A stretch of 64,000 nt of DNA from Nocardia gamkensis NBRC 108242. Its GTDB lineage: Bacteria; Actinomycetota; Actinomycetes; Mycobacteriales; Mycobacteriaceae. This document shows, in pieces, positions 8,716-16,740 of this stretch; position 1 is the first letter of the stretch; each line of letters starts with the position of its first letter. The position numbers and the translations under genes were made by a program. The notes beneath the pieces were generated by a model. It had not been told where the DNA came from. It saw only the letters and a program-made list of their open reading frames with translations, and searched no databases. The stretch spans positions 62,001 through 126,000 of the forward strand of contig NZ_BDBM01000006.1 of assembly GCF_001612985.1 (NCBI RefSeq), written 5' to 3'.

Positions 8716-8958
8716 AACGTAAACCACGACCCGGCGATACGGACAGCCGGTCCCGGTGAGTGGGACTCGATTTGACTCGACCGGGAAAACTGTGAGCTAG
8801 CGGGGGATCGTCACCCGGCCACGCACCGACCAAGAGGTATTCGGCGCCGAGGCGGCCGCGGACGAGTGCCGCGCATTCCGTCCGCAGTGGGTTCATGACA
8901 GGCGATATCGGGCGTAGATTGTGTGTATCGCAAAGTTACTCACAAGTAGGAGGCACCG

Positions 8959-10512
8959 ATGCCCGCGCCGGAAGCCGATGTATTCGACCGCCTCAGCGCG
9001 CTGGCCGCGATCGAGGCGCCCGCGGAACGTCCGCGCAGGACGATCGCCGAGACGTTCACCGGAAACTCCCTGGGCAGCGTGCCGGTCGGCACGCCGGCCG
9101 ACGTCACCGCCGCCTTCGACAAAGCCAGGGTCGCGCAGCAGCGCTGGGCGGCCCGTCCGGTCGCCGAACGCGCCGCCGTGCTGGACCGTTACCGCGCTCT
9201 GGTGGTGGAGCACCGCGAGTTCCTGATGGACGTGGTGCAGGCCGAGACCGGCAAAGCCCGCTGGGCGGCCCAGGAGGAAATCATGGGCCTGATGTTCGCG
9301 GCCCGTTATTTCGCCAAGATCGCCCCGAGCGTGCTGGACACCCACCGGGTAGCGGGCGCCTTCCCCGTGCTCAACCGCGCCTCGGTCCGGTATCAGCCCA
9401 AAGGCGTGGTCGGTGTCATCGCGCCGTGGAACTATCCGCTGCTGCTGTCGATCGGCGATTCCATTCCGGCGCTCATCGCGGGCAACGCCGTGGTGGTCAA
9501 GCCCGACAGCCAGACCCCGTTCTCCACGCTGGCCGGTGCCGAGCTGCTCTACCGAGCAGGCCTGCCGCGCGAGCTGCTCGCGGTCGTCCCCGGGCCGGGC
9601 GGCGTGGTCGGGACCGCGATCGTCGAGAACTGCGACTACCTGATGTTCACCGGTTCCTCGGCGACCGGCCGCACCCTGGCCGAGCAGTGCGGCCGCAGGC
9701 TGATCGGTTTCTCCGCCGAACTCGGCGGCAAGAACCCGATGATCGTCGCCGCGGGCGCCGACCTGGACAAGGCCGCCAAGGCGGCCGTGCGCGCCTGCTT
9801 CTCCAATGCCGGGCAGCTGTGCATCTCCATCGAGCGGCTCTATGTCGAGCGGCAGGTCGCCGCGGCGTTCACCGAGAAATTCGTCGCCGCCGTACACGCC
9901 GCGAAACTCGGCGCCGCCTACGACTATTCGGCCGACATCGGCAGCCTCATCTCCGAAGCGCAACTGGAAACGGTGTCCAAGCACGTCGCGGACGCCACCT
10001 CGAAGGGAGCGAAGGTGCTCACCGGCGGCAAGGCCCGCCCGGACCTGGGTCCGCTGTTCTTCGAGCCGACCGTGCTCGGCGAGGTGACCGACGAGATGGA
10101 ATGCGGTCGCAACGAGACCTTCGGCCCGCTGGTGTCGATCTATCCGGTCGACAGTGTCGAGGAGGCGGTGCGCCTGGCCAACGACACCGACTACGGCCTC
10201 AACGCTTCGGTGTGGGCGGCGAGCAAGTCCGAAGGCGAGCGGATCGCGGCGCGGCTGCACGCGGGCACGGTCTGTGTGGACGAGGGCTACGCGCCGGCGT
10301 GGGGCACCACCGGCGCCCCGATGGGCGGAATGGGCATCTCCGGTGTGGGGCGCCGCCACGGGCCCGACGGTCTGCTCAAGTTCGCCGAACCGCAGTCGAT
10401 CGTGGTCACCCGCTTCATGAATCTCGATGCGCCGAAGCTGTTCCCGAAGGACAAGTGGCAGCCGTTCCTGATGACCGTAGCGCGCAGCCTGCGTTTCCTG
10501 CCCGGGCGCTGA
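8959..10512 (+). CDS. gabD2: Succinate-semialdehyde dehydrogenase (NADP+), GabD2 type
   Basis: This 517-residue aldehyde dehydrogenase closely matches the mycobacterial GabD2 pattern from its first residues (M-P-A-P-x-A-x-V-F-D-R-L) to G-G-M-G-I-S-G-V-G-R-R-H-G-P near the end. Catalytic Glu254 lies in F-S-A-E-L-G-G-K-N-P and Cys288 in F-S-N-A-G-Q-L-C-I-S; P-W-N-Y-P is also present. The enzyme oxidises succinic semialdehyde to succinate. AGGAGG lies ahead of the ATG. It is divergent from the conservon and convergent with the DUF779 gene, separated by a strong terminator, so it is transcribed alone. Length and active site are normal. Confidence 0.93.
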   Translation: MPAPEADVFDRLSALAAIEAPAERPRRTIAETFTGNSLGSVPVGTPADVTAAFDKARVAQQRWAARPVAERAAVLDRYRALVVEHREFLMDVVQAETGKARWAAQEEIMGLMFAARYFAKIAPSVLDTHRVAGAFPVLNRASVRYQPKGVVGVIAPWNYPLLLSIGDSIPALIAGNAVVVKPDSQTPFSTLAGAELLYRAGLPRELLAVVPGPGGVVGTAIVENCDYLMFTGSSATGRTLAEQCGRRLIGFSAELGGKNPMIVAAGADLDKAAKAAVRACFSNAGQLCISIERLYVERQVAAAFTEKFVAAVHAAKLGAAYDYSADIGSLISEAQLETVSKHVADATSKGAKVLTGGKARPDLGPLFFEPTVLGEVTDEMECGRNETFGPLVSIYPVDSVEEAVRLANDTDYGLNASVWAASKSEGERIAARLHAGTVCVDEGYAPAWGTTGAPMGGMGISGVGRRHGPDGLLKFAEPQSIVVTRFMNLDAPKLFPKDKWQPFLMTVARSLRFLPGR

Positions 10513-10520
10513 CACACGAC

Positions 10521-10554
10521 GTCCGCCCGGGTGGTCGTGCCCACCCGGGCGGAC
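10521..10554. terminator. Bidirectional terminator hairpin
   Basis: A perfect 14-bp stem (10521-10534 with 10541-10554, beginning GTCCGCCC) closes on the six-base loop TCGTGC. It lies between the convergent gabD2 and DUF779 genes and can serve both strands. No U-run follows, as usual in actinobacteria. Confidence 0.85.
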
Positions 10555-10576
10555 GACCCGCCGGTTCGTGCAGGGG

Positions 10577-10981
10577 TCACGCCAACCGGTCGGCTCCGGT
10601 GCGCGGCGGCCCTCCGGCCGCCAGCGCCGCTGCTTCCTCGTCGGTGAGCAGTCGTGATCTGATGACGAAACGTGTGTCCTCGAGAGCGTCGGAAGCACGG
10701 CCGCCGGGTGCTTCGGCCACATCCACGGTGAGGTGGGTGTGCTTCCAGTGCTCGTACTGCTCGCCGCTGATCCACACTTCGGTGTGCCAGGGCAGATTTC
10801 CCAGCAGGACGTCGGCGCGGTCGATGCTGGACTCCCGGATGGGCAGGCACCGTGGCGAGTCGCTGTCGCGGTGTCCGGCGGACTGGTGCAGCAGCACGGC
10901 TCCGTGCTGATCGATCACGCTGCGCAAGACCGCCCTGGCGCGGTCGGTGATGTCCACCCGGTGCGTTCGATGCGTCCCCAT
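10577..10981 (-). CDS. DUF779 domain-containing protein
   Basis: This 134-residue protein from ATG 10981 carries the DUF779 pattern: D-x-H-G-A-V-L-L-H-Q-S-A-G near 30-42, then P-W-H-T-E-V-W-I-S-G-E-Q-Y-E-H-W-K-H-T and a basic C-terminal tail. An upstream in-frame ATG at 11068 would add 29 low-complexity residues. DUF779 genes usually neighbour an ExaC/AldA-type aldehyde dehydrogenase and a GAF-domain activator. Here the activator is directly upstream on the same strand but no such dehydrogenase lies between; the nearby gabD2 is a different subfamily on the other strand. The biochemical role is unknown. Confidence 0.8.
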   Translation of the reverse strand: MGTHRTHRVDITDRARAVLRSVIDQHGAVLLHQSAGHRDSDSPRCLPIRESSIDRADVLLGNLPWHTEVWISGEQYEHWKHTHLTVDVAEAPGGRASDALEDTRFVIRSRLLTDEEAAALAAGGPPRTGADRLA

Positions 10982-11139
10982 GCCGTTCGACCGGCGTGGC
11001 GGACGTGGCCGGGCTGCGTCGGGTAGTCGGCGATGCCGCAGTCCCGTCCCCGGTCTGGTGTAGCTCATGATTCCTCGCAGATATCTCGGACAGATCCACT
11101 ATGGTCCGCGGAGGTTGGTGCGAGGTTGGTGTGAAAGCG

Positions 11140-12360
11140 TCAGTCGCGCAACGCCGTATGCAGCCGAGCCGCGACCACCGCGCGGCGCACGTCGTCGGGC
11201 GGGAGCAATCGCAGCGCGTGCTCGTGTACCGCGACATCACGGGGCGCGCGTTCGCCGAAGGCCACGGCGTGCTCGGCTCGGTCACCGGCGAGCACGGCGG
11301 TCCGCACGCCGACATCGAGGTAGTCGCGCCACTGCAGCACGCCGGGCGCCTCCGATCCGGGCAGCAGCGGCCCCCGGTACAGCCACACCGCCGAGGTGGT
11401 GTCACCAGCGGTGATGGCGGCGAACAGGTCGACGGCGTCGCAGGACACCGGACCGGTCAACGCGTAACGGCGATTGCTGATCGCACCGCCGATCGCGCGG
11501 CGCAGATGCGAGACATCGGCTTTGAGCGTGCTGCTGGACACCGAACGGTCGCCGTACAGGGCGGCGTGCAATTGCTCCGGGGTGAAGCCGTCCGGCTGCA
11601 GCGCCAGCAGGGCGAGGATCTCCAGCTGCCGAGGCGGCAGCGGCAGCGGCACCCCGTCGCGTACCAGCCGTGCGGCGCCCAGGCACTCCAGCCGGATCCC
11701 CGGCTCGGGCGCGGGCTCCGCGGTGCGCAGCATCGTCTCCACGGCCGTCACCAGCGCGCGCACCGAGGTGAGCACCGCGGGATGCGAGCGGTCCCAGGAA
11801 CTCGACAGATCCAGCGCGCCGACCTGCCTGCCGTCGGGTCCGTGGATCGGCGCGGAATAGCAGACCCAGCCGTGCAGCGCGGCGATCAGGTGCTCGGCGG
11901 AGAACACCGAGGCGGGGCGGTCGGTGTGCAGCGCGAGTGCCAAGCCGGTGGTGCCCATATGGCTTTCGTCCCAGCATCCACCCGGCGCGAGGTTGACCTG
12001 CTCGGCCTGCCTGCGCAGCGTGCGGTCACCGCAGGACCACAACACGGTGCCCGCGCTGTCGGTGACCACCGCCAGATACCCGGAATCCTCGGTGATGGCG
12101 CGCAGATCACCCGCCAGTGCCGTCACCGGTTCGCGCAGTGGCGACGCGGCCCAGCGATCACCGATGTCGTCGATCCCCGGCGCGATCGTGCGACCGGGAT
12201 CGACGGTGTGCAGCGAGCGCCGCCAGGATTGTGCTACGTCGTTGCGCAGGACGGTGTTCCGGGGGCGTGGTACCGCCCGTGGAGTCGTCGCCCAACGCTC
12301 CCATTCTCTTTCCAGTTCGACCCGCTGCTGTGTGAGGGCGCGGAACCGTGCCACGTGCAA
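11140..12360 (-). CDS. GAF-domain transcriptional regulator with C-terminal winged helix
   Basis: This 406-residue protein resembles regulators found beside aldehyde dehydrogenase/DUF779 genes in Nocardia and Rhodococcus. Residues of about 40-60 have the AcoR-like opening (V-A-Q-S-W-R-R-S-L). A GAF domain spans roughly 75-205, with G-T-T-G-L-A-L-A-L and V-C-Y-S-A-P-I-H-G-P-D-G. A winged-helix DNA-binding domain lies near 220-305 (L-P-P-R-Q-L-E-I-L-A-L-L-A). There is no AAA+ sigma-54 domain, so it should act with sigma-70-type polymerase. The start is TTG 12360 or GTG 12354; neither has a convincing ribosome binding site. It probably controls the DUF779 gene downstream. Confidence 0.82.
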   Translation of the reverse strand: MHVARFRALTQQRVELEREWERWATTPRAVPRPRNTVLRNDVAQSWRRSLHTVDPGRTIAPGIDDIGDRWAASPLREPVTALAGDLRAITEDSGYLAVVTDSAGTVLWSCGDRTLRRQAEQVNLAPGGCWDESHMGTTGLALALHTDRPASVFSAEHLIAALHGWVCYSAPIHGPDGRQVGALDLSSSWDRSHPAVLTSVRALVTAVETMLRTAEPAPEPGIRLECLGAARLVRDGVPLPLPPRQLEILALLALQPDGFTPEQLHAALYGDRSVSSSTLKADVSHLRRAIGGAISNRRYALTGPVSCDAVDLFAAITAGDTTSAVWLYRGPLLPGSEAPGVLQWRDYLDVGVRTAVLAGDRAEHAVAFGERAPRDVAVHEHALRLLPPDDVRRAVVAARLHTALRD

Positions 12361-12496
12361 GACCCGTCGTCGTGTGAGCTCGAATTCTCCCTCTCATTCT
12401 GGCGTACGCCGACCGGCGTGGCGAGCGCCCGGAGCCCTACCGGCCGGTCGCCGGCGCTTTCGAGCGAAGTGGGCCACGACGCCCTAGGCTGCTGGC

Positions 12497-12707
12497 ATGG
12501 CGACCGGTTTCGAGCGGGCACGCCCCATGTGACACGCGCCGACGGACCGCGCGGTAACCCGGTCTATCAGGTCGGGGGCAAGTCGTTCGTGTTCTTCCGC
12601 ACTCCCCGTCCGGATGCCGTGGACGCGGTGACCGGCGAGCGCTACGCCGATGTGATCGTGATCTGGGTGCCGCGGCGGACTGGCTGGCCGCCCATCCGCC
12701 GCGCTGA
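12497..12707 (+). pseudogene. Decayed MmcQ/YjbR-family gene
   Basis: Three pieces of one family appear in order but in three reading frames. An ATG at 12497 opens M-A-T-G-F-E-R-A-R and hits a stop after 11 codons. About 60 bases on, a second frame reads P-V-Y-Q-V-G-G-K-S-F-V-F-F-R, then D-A-V-D-A-V-T-G-E-R-Y-A-D-V. A third frame ends in D-W-L-A-A-H-P-P-R and a stop at 12705-12707, the usual family C-terminus. The intact family is about 120 residues; here 211 bases remain, so at least two deletions or frameshifts occurred. YjbR-like proteins are small CyaY-fold proteins of uncertain function. Confidence 0.7.
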
Positions 12708-12711
12708 GCGG

Positions 12712-13035
12712 TCACTTCCGGATGAAGATCCCGGCCACGTCGGCGTTCTTGATGGGGGTGTCGGTGTTGGCCTGTGCGCCGCACAGCAGGTCGACCGACA
12801 CCATCGTCGCGTCCACGACGGTCCCCGCGGGCTCGCGGTCGTCCTGGCTCTGCTGCTTGACGAACTTGGTGATCGTCGTGCGCTTGGTGTCCTGATCCTG
12901 CTTGACGTACTCGCTGCACGGGGTGTCGCCACCGCGGTTGAGGGCGCGTTCGATGTCGGTGCAGCCGGTGAGGGCCATGGCGACCATCGCGAACCCGAGG
13001 CCGGTCCGACCGGTCCGTGACAGCGTGGCGTTCAT
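12712..13035 (-). CDS. Small exported lipoprotein, HdeA-like core
   Basis: From ATG 13035, behind a strong AGGAGGA site, this 107-residue protein has a signal peptide ending in the lipobox A-L-T-G-C. The mature part contains G-G-D-T-P-C, then a second cysteine exactly 45 residues later. The spacing, the T-C-x-[DE]-[FY] start and the helical content recall the acid-stress chaperone HdeA, whose two cysteines form a disulfide; this is inference. It has a clear paralogue at 44489-44806: 37 of the 73 C-terminal residues are identical without gaps by my count. It stands alone beside the YjbR remnant. Confidence 0.75.
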   Translation of the reverse strand: MNATLSRTGRTGLGFAMVAMALTGCTDIERALNRGGDTPCSEYVKQDQDTKRTTITKFVKQQSQDDREPAGTVVDATMVSVDLLCGAQANTDTPIKNADVAGIFIRK

Positions 13036-13114
13036 GGGCTCCTCCTGAAGGGTCGGCGGCGACACCCGCCGCGATCGGACTCCAGACTAGAGCGCTGTTC
13101 ACCGAAGACGGGCG

Positions 13115-14254
13115 CTAGGCACGGAAGACGCACAGCGGCACCTCGACTTCCGCCGGAGTGAGCGAACCGTGCTGCCCGACCAGCGACGACTGCAATGGTT
13201 CGACGCCGCTGCGGATGACACCGCGCCGCCCTCGCGCGAGCACGACCAGATCGCCGATGCGCTGGGCGATCGCGGGGTCGACGGTGGGGCCGAACCAGCC
13301 GCGGGCCACGATCTCCTCCTTGCCGAGGACCTCGAAGTCCGGGCCGAGCGTGGCCTGCCAGGCCGCCGCGACGTCGGATTCGGCGCCCGGCACGGTGTAG
13401 ACGTGCCGGGCCCGCGCTTCCCCGCCGAGCGCCCGGACGCCTTCTCGCAGGACGGGGGTGGTGTCGAAATCGATGCTGTCGTCCATCTGCACCATGCCGT
13501 GGTCGGCGGTGACCAGCAGCGCCGCGCCCGGGGGCAGCTCGGCGGCGAGCGCGGCGGCGAGCCGGTCGGCGTTGGCCAGTTCCAACGCCCAGGCCCGCGA
13601 CGACGGGCCGCGCACGTGTCCGGTCAGGTCGAGATCGCCGTGGTAGGTGTAGACCAGTGAGCGCGGCCCGGCCCGTAATGCCTCGCTCACACCGGCGACG
13701 AGATCGCCGAACGACAACTGGGGCAGGAACCGGCAACCGCGCAGCACCGCCTCGGTCAGTCCCGATCCGGCCTGATCGCGCGGCGACACCTGTGCGACGG
13801 CGATGCCATCGGCGACGGCGCGCTGGAAAACGGTTGGGCGGGGCTGGAACTCCGCCGGGATCAATTCTTTCCGCAGGTCGGACTTCGGCGCCCCGTGCAG
13901 CCGCCAGGACAGCGGGGTGAACAGCCGGTCGTAGCCGGGGACGTGGAACAGATAGCCCACGATCCCGTGCTCGCCCGGCGGAACGCCCACCCCGAGCGAG
14001 GCGAGGCTGGTGGCCGTCGTCGTGGGGAAACCGGCCGTGAGCCGGACCGGCTCGAGGCCGGACAGGAATGGCGCCGCTGTGGGATCGGCGACGAGATCCT
14101 GATAACCGAGCCCGTCCACCAGCAGAACGCAGACCCGGTCGGCGTTCAGGCCCAGCCCTAGGCGGTCTTCCTCGCCCGGCACGCCCAGACCGGCGAGGAC
14201 GGAGGGGAACACATCGGCCAGGGAACCGGTACCATAACGCGGCGCGACGAACAC
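13115..14254 (-). CDS. Alkaline-phosphatase-fold phosphodiesterase/nucleotide pyrophosphatase
   Basis: This 379-residue metal-dependent hydrolase of the type I phosphodiesterase/nucleotide pyrophosphatase family has L-L-V-D-G-L-G as metal site 1 and the nucleophile Thr in F-P-T-T-T-A-T-S. It also has Y-H-G-D-L-D-L-T-G-H, T-A-D-H-G-M and a late G-Q-H-G-S-L-T. Such enzymes cleave phosphodiester or pyrophosphate bonds; the exact substrate is unknown. No signal peptide is visible, so it is probably cytoplasmic. The start is GTG. The nearest minus-strand neighbours code for a lipoprotein downstream and an NTF2-like protein upstream. Confidence 0.88.
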   Translation of the reverse strand: MFVAPRYGTGSLADVFPSVLAGLGVPGEEDRLGLGLNADRVCVLLVDGLGYQDLVADPTAAPFLSGLEPVRLTAGFPTTTATSLASLGVGVPPGEHGIVGYLFHVPGYDRLFTPLSWRLHGAPKSDLRKELIPAEFQPRPTVFQRAVADGIAVAQVSPRDQAGSGLTEAVLRGCRFLPQLSFGDLVAGVSEALRAGPRSLVYTYHGDLDLTGHVRGPSSRAWALELANADRLAAALAAELPPGAALLVTADHGMVQMDDSIDFDTTPVLREGVRALGGEARARHVYTVPGAESDVAAAWQATLGPDFEVLGKEEIVARGWFGPTVDPAIAQRIGDLVVLARGRRGVIRSGVEPLQSSLVGQHGSLTPAEVEVPLCVFRA

Positions 14255-14297
14255 GAAGGTCAGAATGTCAATGTCGGCGGCTGCCTGGCAAGGGTAT

Positions 14298-14609
14298 TCA
14301 CGCCTGTCCGGTCTCGAAACGGCTCACCTTGCCGTCGCGCAGGACGAATCGCCAGGTGGTCCGCATCGAGCCCCATCGCGAATTGGTGTAGTCGGCAACC
14401 AGTTCGGTGCCGTTGTCGCCGATGGACTCGATCCGCATGCGGGCGTTGCTGTCGAAGATCTCCGCTCCGGTCCACTGCGCGAGGTCGCGCTCCACACCGT
14501 CGTCGGACATGGTGGCATCGTCGGTGAGCACCGCGTAGAACCGGTCCTGATCGTTGGCGTTGAGCGCGTCGACGAACTCCTGCACCGTCGGATCCAGCTG
14601 CGCGGTCAT
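14298..14609 (-). CDS. Nuclear transport factor 2 (SnoaL-like) family protein
   Basis: From ATG 14609 this 103-residue protein has the NTF2/SnoaL layout: an N-terminal helix (V-Q-E-F-V-D-A-L-N-A-N-D), F-Y-A-V-L-T-D-D-A-T-M-S-D-D-G, and C-terminal strands with T-T-W-R-F-V-L-R-D-G-K-V. These small cone-shaped proteins bind ligands or catalyse varied reactions, and the family alone does not give a function. The gene is 43 bases upstream of the phosphatase on the same strand and could share its transcript. Confidence 0.8.
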   Translation of the reverse strand: MTAQLDPTVQEFVDALNANDQDRFYAVLTDDATMSDDGVERDLAQWTGAEIFDSNARMRIESIGDNGTELVADYTNSRWGSMRTTWRFVLRDGKVSRFETGQA

Positions 14610-14667
14610 CCGTGTCGTCCTCTCGGATCGGTGGGAAGCATCGGACAGCAAATGCCTGGCGTCTACT

Positions 14668-15297
14668 CTAGGTCAGCGGCGTCGTGCTCGGCTCGATCAG
14701 AGCTGCGAAGGTTCGCATGACATCGTCAACCGACGCCGCGGCGTTCGTGCCGAACTGTTCCGCGCGTTTCTCCAGTTGGCCGTCGAGCCACAGGGAGGCC
14801 AGCCCGTGGCCGAGCCCCCAGAACATGACCGCCAACGTGTCGGCCTTGTCGGCGGGCAGCGCTCCCGCGCGGACACACTCCGCGATCGCGTCGGTCAGGA
14901 CGCCGAACGCCGCGTCGCCCGCCCCCATGGTGTCGGGATGCTTGTCGGGCTGGGAGAGTTCGGGCCGGAACATCAAGCGGAAGTACGCCGGGTGCTCGCG
15001 GGAGAACCGCACGTAGGCGTTCGCCAGCGCGGTCAGGGCGGCCATCGGCGTTTCCGCCTCGGCGCGGGCCGCCGCCAGTCGCGTTCCGAGTAACTGGAAG
15101 CCCTGGGTGGACAGCGTCGCGAGCAGGGCGGCCCGGTCGGGGAAGTGGTGGTACGGCGCCGCCGTGCTCACCCCTGCCTCGCGCGCCACGCGGCGCAGGC
15201 TGACCGCCGCGAGTCCTTCCGTCTCGATCAATCGCAGGCAAGCGGCCAGCAGCGCGTCGCGCAAGGCGCCGTGGTGGTAACTGGTCCGCGTCACCAT
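14668..15297 (-). CDS. TetR/AcrR-family transcriptional regulator
   Basis: This 209-residue regulator has an N-terminal HTH: Y-H-H-G-A-L-R-D-A-L-L-A-A, then S-L-R-R-V-A-R-E-A-G-V-S, then A-P-Y-H-H-F-P-D-R-A-A-L-L-A at about 48-61. The rest forms the helical ligand-binding domain of the WHG type (pattern F-R-L-M-F-R-P-E-L, then F-W-G-L-G-H-G-L-A-S-L). It is divergent from the SDR gene, and the 108-base gap holds a promoter with a 19-bp inverted repeat next to the -10 box, so it probably represses that gene. The inducer is unknown. Confidence 0.92.
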   Translation of the reverse strand: MVTRTSYHHGALRDALLAACLRLIETEGLAAVSLRRVAREAGVSTAAPYHHFPDRAALLATLSTQGFQLLGTRLAAARAEAETPMAALTALANAYVRFSREHPAYFRLMFRPELSQPDKHPDTMGAGDAAFGVLTDAIAECVRAGALPADKADTLAVMFWGLGHGLASLWLDGQLEKRAEQFGTNAAASVDDVMRTFAALIEPSTTPLT

Positions 15298-15318
15298 CCG
15301 AGCGTATGCGACGCGTCC

Positions 15319-15367
15319 TGGACAACCTAACTATGCAGTGCTTAGATTATCTGAGCGGCGCTCAGAT
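15319..15367 (+). promoter_or_regulatory. Promoter with TetR-type operator for the SDR gene
   Basis: A -35 TGGACA (15319-15324), 17-base spacer and -10 TTAGAT (15342-15347) are followed at once by a perfect inverted repeat: ATCTGAGC (15349-15356), three bases, GCTCAGAT (15360-15367). A repressor bound there would block transcription start. The SDR ATG is at 15406 and the TetR gene is divergent. Confidence 0.7.
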
Positions 15368-15405
15368 GGCGGCCGCGGTAGTCACTCGACGAGAGGGATG
15401 AGCAC

Positions 15406-16482
15406 ATGAGCACACGGGTAACGGTCACCGGCGCAACGGGATTCGTCGCAGGCCACGTCATCGCCGAGTTGCTGGAACACGATTACGCCGTGCGCGCGAC
15501 GATCCGCGACCTCACAGGCGCCGGCAAGCGAGCACACCTGGTGGAACTGGCCCGCCGCACCGGCGGCGAACTGGAGTTCGCGCAAGCCGATCTGAACGGC
15601 GACGCGGGCTGGGCGGCCGCCGTGGCGGGCAGCGTCGGCGTCTTGCACGTCGCCTCTCCGTTCCCCGCCACGCCGCCCGACGACGAGCGCGAACTCGTCG
15701 ACACCGCGGTCGAAGGAACTCTGCGGGTGCTGCGCGCCTGTGCCGCCGCGGGCACCGTCCGCCGCGTGGTGCTCACCTCCTCGATCGCCGCGATCGCTTA
15801 CGGTCACACCGACGACGCCCTGCGCACCGAGGCCGACTGGACGGTGGTCGAGCGCAGCCCCGCCTATCAGAAGAGCAAGACGCTCGCCGAGCGGGCGGCC
15901 TGGGATTTCGTCGCGCAACTCCCGGCCGCCGAGCGATTCGAGCTGGTCGTCGTCAATCCGGGCATGGTGCTCGGACCGTTGCTGTCGGCGGCGACGAGCA
16001 CCTCGCACGAGCCCGTGCGGCGGTTGCTGGCCGGAGATGTACCCGGCACGCCGCGGGTCGGCTGGGCGCCGGTGGACGTGCGTGATCTCGCCGCGGCGCA
16101 CCGGCTCGCGCTGGAGACCCCGGCAGCCGCGGGCAACCGCTACATCTGCGCGGGCGAGCACCTGTGGATGGAGGATATGGCGCGCATCCTCGCCGAGGAA
16201 TACGGGCCGCGTGGTCTCCGGGTGCCGACCAGACGGCTGCCGAACTGGGTGGTGCGTTGTGTCGCGCTGTTCGACAAGGGCGTCCGGCTGACACTGCCGA
16301 GCCTGGGACGCCCCGAGTCGCTCAGCGCCGACAAAGCCGTGCGCGAACTCGGCTGGACCATGCGTCCGGTGCGGGAATCCGTGGTGGACACCGCGGAAAG
16401 CCTGCTACAGCGCGGGATCGTCGCGGCGCCGCGGCGCAGGTCCGCCGCGCCGGCCGCCGCGCCGCGCGCCGCGCGCGTCTGA
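15406..16482 (+). CDS. NAD(P)-dependent epimerase/reductase, dihydroflavonol-reductase-like extended SDR
   Basis: This 358-residue extended short-chain dehydrogenase has the nucleotide motif T-G-A-T-G-F-V-A-G-H at residues 8-17. T-S-S-I-A-A-I precedes the catalytic Y-Q-K-S-K, and V-V-N-P-G-M-V-L-G-P follows. This pattern matches dihydroflavonol-4-reductase-like and cinnamoyl-CoA-reductase-like bacterial enzymes that reduce carbonyl compounds with NADPH; the substrate is unknown. The C-terminal 20 residues are Ala/Arg-rich. A TetR-controlled promoter lies directly upstream. A tiny membrane-protein gene starts 10 bases after the stop and is probably cotranscribed. Confidence 0.88.
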   Translation: MSTRVTVTGATGFVAGHVIAELLEHDYAVRATIRDLTGAGKRAHLVELARRTGGELEFAQADLNGDAGWAAAVAGSVGVLHVASPFPATPPDDERELVDTAVEGTLRVLRACAAAGTVRRVVLTSSIAAIAYGHTDDALRTEADWTVVERSPAYQKSKTLAERAAWDFVAQLPAAERFELVVVNPGMVLGPLLSAATSTSHEPVRRLLAGDVPGTPRVGWAPVDVRDLAAAHRLALETPAAAGNRYICAGEHLWMEDMARILAEEYGPRGLRVPTRRLPNWVVRCVALFDKGVRLTLPSLGRPESLSADKAVRELGWTMRPVRESVVDTAESLLQRGIVAAPRRRSAAPAAAPRAARV

Positions 16483-16491
16483 GGGGCGGGC

Positions 16492-16692
16492 ATGCTGATC
16501 GCGACATTGATCATCACCACGGTCGCGATGACGCGGCGTTGGTTCGCCCGCCGGTCCCCGCGCGGGAACTCCGCCGGGCGCGGCATCCCCGGCTCGGTCC
16601 GGCGGGCGTGGCGTCGCCCGTTACCGCTGGCCGCCACCCTCCTCGCACTGCTCGGCGTCGCGGTGGTGGCGGGCACGCCGGCCCAGTGCTGA
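16492..16692 (+). CDS. Putative small two-helix membrane protein
   Basis: This 66-residue frame has an ATG preceded by GAGGGGCGGG and starts 10 bases after the SDR stop. It has a short hydrophobic N-terminus, a very basic middle (many Arg) and a second hydrophobic segment (L-P-L-A-A-T-L-L-A-L-L-G-V-A-V-V-A-G). I do not recognise a family. The ribosome binding site and operon position support a real gene, but composition alone could produce it. Confidence 0.4.
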   Translation: MLIATLIITTVAMTRRWFARRSPRGNSAGRGIPGSVRRAWRRPLPLAATLLALLGVAVVAGTPAQC

Positions 16693-16740
16693 ACCGGCCC
16701 CGGCGTCCGGCCTTCCGACGTGATTCGCTAGACAGAGCAC

